From: an uncultured Clostridia bacterium
Lineage (GTDB): Bacteria; Bacillota; Clostridia; Oscillospirales; Ruminococcaceae
Assembly: GCA_945833805.1 (NCBI GenBank)
Contig: CAMAGG010000004.1
Location: forward strand, 1 to 37,465
Direction: 5' to 3'
DNA length: 37,465 nucleotides
Part shown: one piece after another, positions 25,845 to 34,338 of the stretch
Numbering within the stretch: the stretch's first letter is position 1
Layout of the letters: each line of letters starts with the position of its first letter
The notes under the pieces: generated by a model
The model's input: the letters and a program-made list of their open reading frames with translations, nothing else
What the model was told of the DNA's origin: nothing
Databases searched by the model: none
Translations under genes and position numbers: made by a program

Positions 25845-26304
25845 GGACATTGGCGGACAACTTTTCAATTCCATAATGATGTTTTCGCCGAATAGTCCTT
25901 TCGTTATAATTCATACATTCCGCAATCTGTTCCATAGTTTTGTACTCAAGATACCGGTACATAAAAATTGCTTCAAGTTCATCATCGTGCAATTCTTCAA
26001 TAGCAGATTCTATTTCGCGGCGAAGTGCTATGTAATCACGAAGCGCATTGTCATATTTGTCATCAGATTGGGTAAGCGTTATTAGAGCTTCTTCTACGCC
26101 GTTTCTGCGCCCGTCTGATTTACCTTTGTTATTACCCTCATAATTCGCTGTAATCCGTTGTGTGCGCTCCCTGTCACGCTTACGCAGTAATTCAAGTGCC
26201 TTGACTTTTTTCTCAGCATAAAAAGCCCGATTGAGCCACTGCGATTTTTTCTTCTGTTCTTCCGTCACACTACCCCTCCTTTTCAAACTTTTTATCCTCC
26301 GCAA
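25828..26304 (-). CDS. Sigma-70 region 4-like / ArpU-RinA-type late transcription regulator
   Basis: ELHDDELEAIFMYRYLEYKTMEQIAECMNYNERTIRRKHHYGIEKL helix-turn-helix; directly upstream of terS. Confidence 0.75.
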   Translation of the reverse strand: MRRIKSLKRRGSVTEEQKKKSQWLNRAFYAEKKVKALELLRKRDRERTQRITANYEGNNKGKSDGRRNGVEEALITLTQSDDKYDNALRDYIALRREIESAIEELHDDELEAIFMYRYLEYKTMEQIAECMNYNERTIRRKHHYGIEKLSANVLVCPP

Positions 26305-26701
26305 GCTTCCCCATCAGAGCCATGCTCAGCTGAAGCTTTGACGCGTCCGACTCAGTAATATTGACTTTTGATTTGACTTTTTCCCGCCTCATCTGTTCTT
26401 CATACGGGATGTAATCGCTCGTAAATCCTTCCGGGTCAAGCCCTGTACTGCTGTAGATCTTATTAAATTCATAATCAAAGACCCCGTCCTTGTCGTAGTC
26501 CTTAAAACGCTTCATCATGGCGTTGTAGTTGTCCATGAACTTCTCGAGCCTTTTTTTGCCAAAGCCGTAATCCGCAATAAGGGTAGCTAAGGCGACCTTA
26601 AAATTCTTTTCTGTGTGTTCTCTCACTATCCTGTTGACTTCCCAGCCTAACGCCCTTTTTTCGCTCCTTGTAAACCCTCCGGGCTTAACTCTCGACTTCA
26701 T
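26270..26701 (-). CDS. Phage protein of unknown function
   Basis: 143-aa ORF overlapping neighbours in a compact operon. Confidence 0.6.
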   Translation of the reverse strand: MKSRVKPGGFTRSEKRALGWEVNRIVREHTEKNFKVALATLIADYGFGKKRLEKFMDNYNAMMKRFKDYDKDGVFDYEFNKIYSSTGLDPEGFTSDYIPYEEQMRREKVKSKVNITESDASKLQLSMALMGKLAEDKKFEKEG

Positions 26702-27075
26702 ATGTAACCCCTTTCTTCCCCTTCGTACTGTATCATTCCCGCGTCATATCCCCGACAGAAGAGCACATCCCGTGCATGCCGCCTTTCGGATATGTTTTTC
26801 CCGCACGCCTTTTTTACAAGACAGTCAAGGCAATATGACTGTCTGTTGTTGCCGATGACCTCTCCGCAGATCTTACACCTGTGTGGTTCAAACCCTGCCA
26901 TTTCACGGATTTTCTTGCTGTAAACGCGGCTTTTCTCCCTGAGTTCTTCAGCGTGGTTACGGCAATATTTTCTGATACTCAGAGTTTTACCCGTTTCCCG
27001 GCACTTGTCGCTGCAATACTTGACGTTGCCATAATGGGGCTCAAACTCTTTCCCACAGATCTTACACTTTTTCAT
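26698..27075 (-). CDS. Double zinc-ribbon-like protein
   Basis: MKKCKICGKEFEPHYGNVKYCSDKCRE...HRCKICGEVIGNNRQSYCLDCLVKKAC; internal start at 27075. Confidence 0.7.
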   Translation of the reverse strand: MKKCKICGKEFEPHYGNVKYCSDKCRETGKTLSIRKYCRNHAEELREKSRVYSKKIREMAGFEPHRCKICGEVIGNNRQSYCLDCLVKKACGKNISERRHARDVLFCRGYDAGMIQYEGEERGYI

Positions 27076-27382
27076 TTTCCTTGATTTTCCTTTCCTCCGC
27101 AATTTTTTCAGCTGTACGCTGAGCGGTCCTTTTGACCTTAAAATCAACGTGGTCTTCTACAGAGCTGTCACAGTAGTAAATCATTTTGAGATACTCAAGG
27201 CAGATGGATACGTCTGCTATCTCGTCAACGATAGCCGCGAGCCGATCGGAGTTAAGCCCGTAACGCCTTGCTTTAAGGAGAGCTTTTGTAAGCTCCCCTG
27301 ACTCCTCAAAAAACAGGTCGACAATGTAACTTTCCCCGAAGGCGTCAATAGACCGCTGTAAAACGTGCTTTTTGTTATCCAT
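27062..27382 (-). CDS. MazG-like nucleotide pyrophosphohydrolase family protein
   Basis: DLFFEESGELTKALLKARR...AAIVDEIADVSICLEYL (EExxE / DExxD pattern). Confidence 0.7.
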   Translation of the reverse strand: MDNKKHVLQRSIDAFGESYIVDLFFEESGELTKALLKARRYGLNSDRLAAIVDEIADVSICLEYLKMIYYCDSSVEDHVDFKVKRTAQRTAEKIAEERKIKENEKV

Positions 27383-27692
27383 TTTCCTTTCCTCCGTCCA
27401 TTTTCGCGCCACAGTTTAAACAATAGTTCATATTGTTTCCCTTCGGTGTACCATCATTTAAACACCATATTTCATGACATCGAGAACACTCGTATATATT
27501 TTCATCTATATCTCCGATACATATCCAGTGTGCATGAACAACAGGCTCAACGTCTGCAGCAGGAGCATCGGAAATAGTATCTTCTATTGAATTTATACAA
27601 TCATCATAGCCAGAATCATATAAACTTTTTACAACCGTTCTCCAACTTGCTACTGCTTTCAATAACGCTTCACGCTCAATGTATTCAGCCAT
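27375..27692 (-). CDS. Zinc-ribbon phage protein
   Basis: ADVEPVVHAHWICIGDIDENIYECSRCHEIWCLNDGTPKGNNMNYCLNCGAKMDGG. Confidence 0.7.
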   Translation of the reverse strand: MAEYIEREALLKAVASWRTVVKSLYDSGYDDCINSIEDTISDAPAADVEPVVHAHWICIGDIDENIYECSRCHEIWCLNDGTPKGNNMNYCLNCGAKMDGGKENG

Positions 27693-27904
27693 TACATTAT
27701 CCCTGCCTTTCTGTAATAAACCACAACTTGACCATTCGACATTTCACATTTAATTTTCATCGGATATTTTGGTTTGTCCGATAAATCATAAACGTGTTCT
27801 TTAACCTTTTTAACGATAATGTGACTTGCTTCACACTTTTCGGCATTTGCTTTTGTCGTGTGCAGCATTCCGCAATACTCACACTGGTATACCTGTTTTG
27901 CCAT
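27692..27904 (-). CDS. Small zinc-finger-like protein
   Basis: YQCEYCGMLHTTKANAEKCEASH. Confidence 0.6.
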   Translation of the reverse strand: MAKQVYQCEYCGMLHTTKANAEKCEASHIIVKKVKEHVYDLSDKPKYPMKIKCEMSNGQVVVYYRKAGIM

Positions 27905-28193
27905 TTTCTCTACACTCCTTATCTTTTTTCATCATCGGAAATATCCATCCTGTCATATCATTTCGTAATAAATAATCAAATCCATGATAATTATTATAAT
28001 CTTTGTGACATTTCTCACATTCAAAACCAAATCTAATGTCCCATTGTCCAACTATTCCTCCACAATCACATCTCAGGTGTTCGTAATAATCGTATATATC
28101 ATACATTCTTCTCACACTCTTCCAACGCCCGCTCAGCCTCTTCCCGGCTGAGGAATACGGTTCTGCCGAAACTGTCAAGATTATATTTTCCAC
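27879..28193 (-). CDS. Small zinc-ribbon protein (start uncertain)
   Basis: LRCDCGGIVGQWDIRFGFECEKCHKDY. Confidence 0.5.
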   Translation of the reverse strand: MENIILTVSAEPYSSAGKRLSGRWKSVRRMYDIYDYYEHLRCDCGGIVGQWDIRFGFECEKCHKDYNNYHGFDYLLRNDMTGWIFPMMKKDKECRENGKTGIPV

Positions 28194-28461
28194 TAAGCTT
28201 CGACCTGCTTTCGATAGCTATAAAATGCGATTTATGAAGTTTCGTCCTGACTGATTTTTCATCAGACAAGTGTATTGCAACTACTGTCAATTCGTTGATA
28301 TATCCTGTTTTCAACGGCGTATAATACACCTTATCACCAATCACGCACGGTAGCTCAACGATAAGGGCTTTGTCCTTATACCGCCTGCAGTTTTCGGAGT
28401 TTTTATAATTTGCTCCGTCTATGCAGACTTTTCTGTGGTAACAATTTTCACACTTTGCCAT
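28099..28461 (-). CDS. Small Cys-containing phage protein
   Basis: MAKCENCYHRKVCIDGANYKNSENCRRYKDKA. Confidence 0.6.
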   Translation of the reverse strand: MAKCENCYHRKVCIDGANYKNSENCRRYKDKALIVELPCVIGDKVYYTPLKTGYINELTVVAIHLSDEKSVRTKLHKSHFIAIESRSKLSGKYNLDSFGRTVFLSREEAERALEECEKNV

Positions 28462-28463
28462 TG

Positions 28464-29168
28464 TCAGCCCTCCTGTTCCATTTCTTTTTCCTTTTTTTCT
28501 CTTTCAACGTGCATAGCCACACGACTTTCATACTCGCCCTTATCTATCTCTTTCCATCCGCTTTCAGCCTCTTTAAAAAACATTTCAATTTCAACCTTTT
28601 CATCATCTGGCATTATTGCATACAAAATAGCCACAGTATCAAAATCACCATTTTTTCTGTCAGTAAGCCATTCTTTGCAATATACCTTAATTGGATTTCT
28701 CGGTACATAAGGCATTGTAATGGGGAACTTGCCATTGATAATGTTTGCAACAAGACCTGAATAATATGAAACTTTAAGATTATCCACATCAAAGCACTTA
28801 ATCCTATCAGTATCCGAATACTTAACTGTTCCATCACTGTGAACATCCTTGAATAACGAACTCATTCGTTTGCATTGATAATGTTTACGGTCATCTTTAT
28901 AACCACCAACCTCATACCAAATATCCTCGGTATCTTCAATAGGTGTAAGCGGTTTGCCTTCGATAAGACGTATTAGTATTTGCTTTGTCACACTTATGCT
29001 AAATCCGCTATGTCCATCTTGCATAAGACTTTCAAACGCTTTTAATGCACTTTCGTAGCAGGCACATCCATAGTCCCATTCGCTTTCTTCTTTGTTTCCA
29101 CGTTCTCTCTTACAAGCAATCTCAACTTCTCTTTTTGCCCAATCTGTCATACTCATTTTTATAATCAT
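28464..29168 (-). CDS. Phage protein of unknown function
   Basis: 234-aa ORF; no family confidently recognised. Confidence 0.6.
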   Translation of the reverse strand: MIIKMSMTDWAKREVEIACKRERGNKEESEWDYGCACYESALKAFESLMQDGHSGFSISVTKQILIRLIEGKPLTPIEDTEDIWYEVGGYKDDRKHYQCKRMSSLFKDVHSDGTVKYSDTDRIKCFDVDNLKVSYYSGLVANIINGKFPITMPYVPRNPIKVYCKEWLTDRKNGDFDTVAILYAIMPDDEKVEIEMFFKEAESGWKEIDKGEYESRVAMHVEREKKEKEMEQEG

Positions 29169-29590
29169 TCTCCTTCCATCAGCTCGGGATTGTCGTGTAC
29201 ATTTCCGACAACTTCCGAGTACGGCATAATTTCAACATCATCTATCGTATCTGGAGTACAATTACCTTGTTGGGTGTGCCAACCGTTGAATATCCACTTC
29301 ACAACCTCGATTGCTACATTGTCAGGATACTCATCATATCGGCTTTTAAGTATATCCCCCTCAAAAATCCTCTTGCCGTTTTTGTCTTTAACCCCCGTGT
29401 GCCGTCCTACTGTTTCAGGTATAACCTCTGTCCCATAAATTTCTCCGTGCTTAAAATCGCCTTCGTGACTTTCGCCCGAAAAGAAGCTTCCTTCAAGTAA
29501 AAACGCTCTGCCGCTACGTGTAAAAACAATGTTGCCATATACCCACTTTTCGTTGTCAATGCTCTTGCCTCTTCTTAGAAAATCTCTCAT
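29165..29590 (-). CDS. YopX-domain protein
   Basis: VGRHTGVKDKNGKRIFEGDILK...VVGNVHDNPELM. Confidence 0.85.
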   Translation of the reverse strand: MRDFLRRGKSIDNEKWVYGNIVFTRSGRAFLLEGSFFSGESHEGDFKHGEIYGTEVIPETVGRHTGVKDKNGKRIFEGDILKSRYDEYPDNVAIEVVKWIFNGWHTQQGNCTPDTIDDVEIMPYSEVVGNVHDNPELMEGE

Positions 29591-29973
29591 ATCTCCACCA
29601 CCCTGATTCCATACCTTTCGAGCATAAGCTTACGCTTGATCTTATACGCTTCGGTCCTTACGCCCTTTACATCCTCTACAACAAGTTTGCCGTCTTTATC
29701 AAGATAATAAAAATCAGCTATGTAGCAGCACTCACGCTCCAGCAGTTTCCCCTTTTTAAAGCAGCCTTTGTTCCTGCCCGACTTGTAGATCTCCATCGTA
29801 AATTCCCTTTGCTCAGGAATGAGGACGAATTTTTTCTGAAGCTCAAGCCCGCTTATCTCTCCTGCCTTTTCCATAAGCTTCAGCTCACAGTACCGTCTGG
29901 CTTCTTTCCTGCTGTCAAAAGTAATGCTGTCAATCACAGTCTTTTTGTTCCTGTACTTGTTCAGATTTATCAC
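29587..29973 (-). CDS. DUF1064-like (resolvase/nuclease-type) protein
   Basis: NKYRNKKTVIDSITFDSRKEARRYCELKLMEKAGEISGLELQKKFVLIPEQ. Confidence 0.85.
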   Translation of the reverse strand: MINLNKYRNKKTVIDSITFDSRKEARRYCELKLMEKAGEISGLELQKKFVLIPEQREFTMEIYKSGRNKGCFKKGKLLERECCYIADFYYLDKDGKLVVEDVKGVRTEAYKIKRKLMLERYGIRVVEI

Positions 29974-30154
29974 CCCCTATAAGCTTTCCTGCGAAACATC
30001 CTCTTTTAAATTCTTTGCAGATGTACTCATTATCCCCTGCGCTGCATGTCTTGTACATCCCGTTAAATCCATACTCGCACTCATGACAGGCTACGCGCAG
30101 CCGCATAGCACCGTTTACTTTCTCATACCTGCTGTCCATAGTTTTACTCCTCAA
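29930..30154 (-). CDS. Small Cys-rich protein
   Basis: RLRVACHECEYGFNGMYKTCSAGDNEYICKEFKRGCF. Confidence 0.6.
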   Translation of the reverse strand: MRSKTMDSRYEKVNGAMRLRVACHECEYGFNGMYKTCSAGDNEYICKEFKRGCFAGKLIGGDKSEQVQEQKDCD

Positions 30155-30980
30155 ATGTATTTACAAGCTCTTTGTATTCTTCAAGATCAAAGCTTGTCTC
30201 TTTCCTTTCAGACTTGCAAGCCCCGTCTTCGGTTATCCATTTACGGATGATGGCGTTGCAGTCTGTATAAGTCCTGCTGTGTTTATATGCGTATACATCA
30301 GCCCTCCGGATATACTCTCTCACAGTAACTTCTCCGAAATCTGACACAAGACTGTTGTAATCGTTTTCACTCAGCAAAACTTTGCCATGATCACCAAATT
30401 GTTTTTCGGGGGAATGAGGGGACGGCGCAGCCGTTTCCCCTTCTTTCCTTTCCTTTACTTTACTTTTCTTTACTTTACTTTCCTTTGTGGAGTTTTTCCT
30501 GTAAAAACTCGGGTTTTTCCTGTAAAAACTGCCGTTTTTCCTGTTGAAATCCGAAAAAGGGCGCACTTTAATAAAGCTCAGGGTTTCTTCTTTTTCTAAA
30601 ACCCAGAACTCTGCAGTTACATAGATATCACGTCTGGAATTTGCTTTCGCTTCCTGATATCGTCTCTGGACAGATTCCGCAGTCAGTACCTTGACCGACT
30701 CAGCAAGTTTGATTTCTGTTATCAGTGACCGACTGAGCAAGTAGCCTACTATCTGCTTTGTGCTATTTTCTGATATATTCAGCTCATCTGAAATATCAAG
30801 TATAAAATCCTCGTCATACTCGACGCAGTACCCTTTACGGTACATTTCACAAATAATGTAAATATACACTGTAACGCCGTCATTTCCGTATCTGGCACGA
30901 AGGCGTTTGATTTTTTTGTTGGAGAAAAAATCCACGTCAAAAGGAAAGTAGTCAAGCCCGTTTTTAATAGGTCTTGCCAT
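30144..30980 (-). CDS. Replication initiator-like protein (DUF4373/DnaD-type N-terminus)
   Basis: MARPIKNGLDYFPFDVDFFSNKKIKRLRARYGNDGVTVYIYIICEMY; adjacent to SSB and recombination genes. Confidence 0.8.
   Translation of the reverse strand: MARPIKNGLDYFPFDVDFFSNKKIKRLRARYGNDGVTVYIYIICEMYRKGYCVEYDEDFILDISDELNISENSTKQIVGYLLSRSLITEIKLAESVKVLTAESVQRRYQEAKANSRRDIYVTAEFWVLEKEETLSFIKVRPFSDFNRKNGSFYRKNPSFYRKNSTKESKVKKSKVKERKEGETAAPSPHSPEKQFGDHGKVLLSENDYNSLVSDFGEVTVREYIRRADVYAYKHSRTYTDCNAIIRKWITEDGACKSERKETSFDLEEYKELVNTFEE
30492..30550. repeat. Three 21-bp-spaced iteron-like repeats inside the initiator gene
   Basis: gtttttcctgtaaaaac at 30492 and 30513, degenerate copy gtttttcctgttgaaat at 30534; each full unit is itself an inverted repeat; next to a pyrimidine-rich tract 30441-30487. 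Confidence 0.7.
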
Positions 30981-30991
30981 AACTCCTCCTG

Positions 30992-31477
30992 TCAGAACGG
31001 AACTTTTCCGTCGCTCAATATCTCCTCAAACTCACCTATATCACCTATATCACCTATGGCAACATTTTCGTTTACCTCATCGGGTTTCTCGACCGATTTC
31101 GGAGCCCCGGCGTAGGTGTAACTTGTTGTTGCCGCAGCAACATTCCCCGAATCAGCCGACTTCGGTACAAATCCAACGTTATCAGCTAAAACATCCATGC
31201 TGTAGTGCTTGACACCGTTTTTGTCGGTGTAGTTGTTGTTGCGAAGGCTGCCGGCTACGGTGATCGGAGTACCTTTTGAAAAATATCTGCTGACAAATTC
31301 GGCAGTTGCCCTCCACGCCGTAACGTTTATGAAGTCAGCTTCCTGCTCCTTATCTTTCTGATATGGTCGGTTCACAGCCACGCAGAATCTGCAGCAGCTT
31401 ATGCCCGAAGTCGTTGTTTTCAGTTCAGGGTCGGCGGTAAGCCGCCCTGTGATACTGACTAAGTTATGTACATTCAT
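30992..31477 (-). CDS. ssb: Single-stranded DNA-binding protein
   Basis: MNVHNLVSITGRLTADPELKTTTSGISCCRFCVAVNRPY...ADFINVTAWRATAEFVSRYFSKGTPITVAGSLRN; acidic tail ending GKVPF. Confidence 0.93.
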   Translation of the reverse strand: MNVHNLVSITGRLTADPELKTTTSGISCCRFCVAVNRPYQKDKEQEADFINVTAWRATAEFVSRYFSKGTPITVAGSLRNNNYTDKNGVKHYSMDVLADNVGFVPKSADSGNVAAATTSYTYAGAPKSVEKPDEVNENVAIGDIGDIGEFEEILSDGKVPF

Positions 31478-31664
31478 TCCTTTTCCTTTCAATCATTTTC
31501 ATGATTACTCTTTCAAATTCAAACCGTTCGCTGTCCGACAAAATAATCGCGCCTATCTTCTTTTTGTACGCATCATAGAGCGGCTTGATTTTCGGATGGT
31601 TAATGCTTATCTTGTATCCATATTTATTATGCGGCGCGAAGAAAGAACTGTTATCATTCTCCAT
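31464..31664 (-). CDS. Small phage protein of unknown function
   Basis: 66-aa ORF overlapping the ssb start. Confidence 0.5.
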   Translation of the reverse strand: MENDNSSFFAPHNKYGYKISINHPKIKPLYDAYKKKIGAIILSDSERFEFERVIMKMIERKRNECT

Positions 31665-31667
31665 AGC

Positions 31668-32189
31668 TTATTTCCTTGGAGCAGTAAGCTTTTTGTAGTT
31701 GTGATAATACCAGAAGAATATTTCAACAATTTTAACAGCGGTTTTTGTTATATCCGGCACAAATTCAACGCTGAAATCGTATCTGTTTCCGCACTTCCAC
31801 GCCTGGAGCGTACCGTAACAGGTTTCCCCGATATTTTTGACCTTCCTGTCATTACCCATGTCATTTCCCGAAAGAGTAAACAATTTCAGATCGTTCCAGT
31901 CCTGAACATTTTCTATGAGAAATGTCAGCTGATTTGCATTTTTAGAAGCTGTGTCCAGCTCCTTTTCGATCCGTTCGCGGTCGGCGGAAACATTGCAGTA
32001 TATCTCATTAACATTAGCCTTACGCTCTACAACGCAGATTCCGCTGAAATCCTTCCCGTCTATCTGAAAGCTATAATCTCCGTAATCCAGCTTTCTCGAT
32101 TCGTGCATAATTCCCATTTTATCAAGTGCAGTTACAATGTGTTCATTTTTCTGCTCTCTTGTGTCTATGATGATATTGACTTTTTTCAT
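31668..32189 (-). CDS. ERCC4-type nuclease
   Basis: MKKVNIIIDTREQKNEHI...RKLDYGDYSFQIDGKDFSGICVVERKANVNE. Confidence 0.88.
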   Translation of the reverse strand: MKKVNIIIDTREQKNEHIVTALDKMGIMHESRKLDYGDYSFQIDGKDFSGICVVERKANVNEIYCNVSADRERIEKELDTASKNANQLTFLIENVQDWNDLKLFTLSGNDMGNDRKVKNIGETCYGTLQAWKCGNRYDFSVEFVPDITKTAVKIVEIFFWYYHNYKKLTAPRK

Positions 32190-32211
32190 AAAGTCTTTTT
32201 TCTCAGAAACA

Positions 32212-32994
32212 CTACTCAACTTCGTACACCTCGCATTCTTCAAGGAAGTTCACAGGAGCATTCAGAACTTTAGTGTGTCTGCACCACGCACACTTTTCAC
32301 ACCTCTGTGGAGTAATTTCCCCGTTCTTGATTTTCTGAAATCTTGGTGCAAGGCTTTTAACCTCGCTTAAAGCATCATCAAGCACATTATCAGGTATCCA
32401 GTAAAGCTGCATATCCGGCTCAGGCTTTTCCTTGGTAAGAGCGGAAATGTAAAAAGGCAGTGTATTTTCTGTGTTCTGACGGACTATTTCACGGTATATT
32501 GCGCCCTGAATATCATAGCCCCAGTAGGTTATAAAATGTTCTCTTCTGCGCTCTTCTTCGTTCCACACACTGGCAAAATCCTTCATGCATTTAAGATCAA
32601 CTATACAGGTCGGATGATAGCTGTCAACTTTAATTTTAAAAGGCACCCCCGCAATTTCCCCTGTAAAGATTTTCTGTTTTTCGCCGCTCATATACTTCAT
32701 GAACATTTTATCCCGTTCAGCTCTCTGTATCATGTACTCGGCATGCTGATACTGGCTTTTCAGTTCGCCTTTTCTCGTAAATAATTCAGGGTGCTGTACT
32801 TTGAATATATTAAGCGTACCCTCAAAATGAGCGTCTACGAAAGAACCGATAAGGAGAGCGTCAGATAGCGGTCTGACGTATTCTCCTTTGATCTCAGCAA
32901 GAGCAGCGGCTTCACATTTCTGAAAAGCCTTGAACTGGGAAGAGCCCATATATTTCATGTTGTTTTCATAGGAAAAGTAATTCTGCTGATTCAT
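32212..32994 (-). CDS. PD-(D/E)XK exonuclease, RecE/Cas4-like (DUF3799-type)
   Basis: LLIGSFVDAHFEGT...FKIKVDSYHPTCIVDLKCMKDF...YDIQGAIYREIV...CEKCAWCRHTK. Confidence 0.85.
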   Translation of the reverse strand: MNQQNYFSYENNMKYMGSSQFKAFQKCEAAALAEIKGEYVRPLSDALLIGSFVDAHFEGTLNIFKVQHPELFTRKGELKSQYQHAEYMIQRAERDKMFMKYMSGEKQKIFTGEIAGVPFKIKVDSYHPTCIVDLKCMKDFASVWNEEERRREHFITYWGYDIQGAIYREIVRQNTENTLPFYISALTKEKPEPDMQLYWIPDNVLDDALSEVKSLAPRFQKIKNGEITPQRCEKCAWCRHTKVLNAPVNFLEECEVYEVE

Positions 32995-33602
32995 GTTGTT
33001 CCTCCCAGAGGATCGGGAGCTTTTTCAACTTTGATTACAGAATCTTCAACTTCTCCCTCTGACGATACACCCATTAAAACTTCCGGGCAATATATTCTTG
33101 CAAAAAAAGCAGCCGCACGGTATGCAAGCATTTGTTCAGGCATACTTTTCCACTTTGGATTACTTAGCCAACCCTCAGCTTTTGCCATTGCCATAGTAAT
33201 TTCTGTGCCCTCTATTGTACAGCCGTCCTTGGTAACAGCTCTTATGTAGCAGCCTCTTGTATCTGTTCCCTTTGTTCCGGTATAAACAGGTGATACGTCA
33301 GAAAACTTTGCTCTGATAAAGCTCATACAGGCTTGTCCGCTCCATGACGGCTTCCCTTTTACCACATACAGTGACTGCATAACCATCATAGGGGATACTC
33401 CCATTCTGTTAGCCATATCAATTGCTATTACGCAGTCCTCTGGTTTGTTCTGATACTGCTGCGGTATCAATGTAGATTTGGACAATACATTAGCAAGTTT
33501 ATAGCACTCTCTGAAGTTTTCCACAAAACTATTCTGCATATTTTGTGGCATTTCTATTTCTGTCTGTACTGTTTTTTCAACAGGTAAATTATTATCAGCC
33601 AT
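32991..33602 (-). CDS. recT: RecT-family single-strand annealing protein
   Basis: DCVIAIDMANRMGVSPMMVMQSLYVVKGKPSWSGQACMSFIRAKF...PKWKSMPEQMLAYRAAAFFARIYCPEVLMG. Confidence 0.85.
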   Translation of the reverse strand: MADNNLPVEKTVQTEIEMPQNMQNSFVENFRECYKLANVLSKSTLIPQQYQNKPEDCVIAIDMANRMGVSPMMVMQSLYVVKGKPSWSGQACMSFIRAKFSDVSPVYTGTKGTDTRGCYIRAVTKDGCTIEGTEITMAMAKAEGWLSNPKWKSMPEQMLAYRAAAFFARIYCPEVLMGVSSEGEVEDSVIKVEKAPDPLGGTT

Positions 33603-33623
33603 AATGCTTTTCATTCCTTTCCG

Positions 33624-33827
33624 TTAATCATTAACTATCTCCCAGAAAATATATCCGTTGCAGTCATCTTTTGACGCAGCTTCAATTACAGCGAGACCCT
33701 CACCCAAAGGTAAACGATTTAAAACACGCGCTCCCCCACCGGGACAGAGCTTATCCAGAAAGTACACCTTATTCCCCGCCCGAATTTCATCTGTCACCTG
33801 AAAGTGGTAGATATCTTTTATTTTCAT
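33624..33827 (-). CDS. Small phage protein of unknown function
   Basis: Start at MKIKDIYHFQV; 67 aa; tightly packed operon. Confidence 0.55.
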   Translation of the reverse strand: MKIKDIYHFQVTDEIRAGNKVYFLDKLCPGGGARVLNRLPLGEGLAVIEAASKDDCNGYIFWEIVND

Positions 33828-34102
33828 TAGTTTTGCTCCTTTCTGCCCTGCATACACTCCCCGTGAATAATCTTCGCCGCCTTATTCCAGGTAAGCTCGG
33901 CAACATCTTTTCCTCTGACAACCCTCACGCCTTTACGGTTTCCGAAAACAGTAAAATCATCGCAGCCTTTTCCTCCACAATGCTTCCCGTGGTTTTCGGC
34001 AAGAATTTTCCCCAGATCCCCGTAAGATACCCTGGAAGCCAGTTCCTTTTCCTCGTCCGTTATGTACCACAGCAATGCTTGCTTTATGTATTCTTCATTC
34101 AT
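33827..34102 (-). CDS. Small phage protein of unknown function
   Basis: Start at MNEEYIKQALL after AGGAGAAAAATA. Confidence 0.55.
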   Translation of the reverse strand: MNEEYIKQALLWYITDEEKELASRVSYGDLGKILAENHGKHCGGKGCDDFTVFGNRKGVRVVRGKDVAELTWNKAAKIIHGECMQGRKEQN

Positions 34103-34113
34103 TATTTTTCTCC

Positions 34114-34227
34114 TCAATCCTCAAACGCTCCGTAAATTTTGATATAACAGAGCAGATGATAAATAAAATTTATCCCCTTGCAGTAGTCCCCCGTGATGGG
34201 CTTACCGCAGTGTTTGCAAATTTTCAT
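34114..34227 (-). CDS. 37-aa zinc-ribbon-like microprotein, not in the ORF track
   Basis: MKICKHCGKPITGDYCKGINFIYHLLCYIKIYGAFED; RBS AAGGAGGGGAAGGC; ATGA overlap with the upstream ORF. Confidence 0.6.
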   Translation of the reverse strand: MKICKHCGKPITGDYCKGINFIYHLLCYIKIYGAFED

Positions 34228-34337
34228 GCCTTCCCCTCCTTAACATATTCCCTGCACGGATACTCCCTTGACCGTTCTGGGCAGTAGTACCTGTTCTGGC
34301 AGTTCTGACACGATGGAAAATTATTTTCTTTATCCAT
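34224..34337 (-). CDS. 37-aa Cys-rich microprotein, not in the ORF track
   Basis: MDKENNFPSCQNCQNRYYCPERSREYPCREYVKEGKA; CxxC...C...C; follows the methyltransferase stop. Confidence 0.6.
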   Translation of the reverse strand: MDKENNFPSCQNCQNRYYCPERSREYPCREYVKEGKA

Positions 34338-34338
34338 A

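Noticed and set aside
25599-25874. N-terminal extension of the small terminase in the track ORF
   Set aside because: The extension reads through the promoter, hairpins and terminator; the terminase-like sequence starts only near 25598-25607.
31401-32273. Plus-strand ORF (290 aa)
   Set aside because: Antisense to the ERCC4 nuclease and ssb genes; hydrophobic shadow composition.
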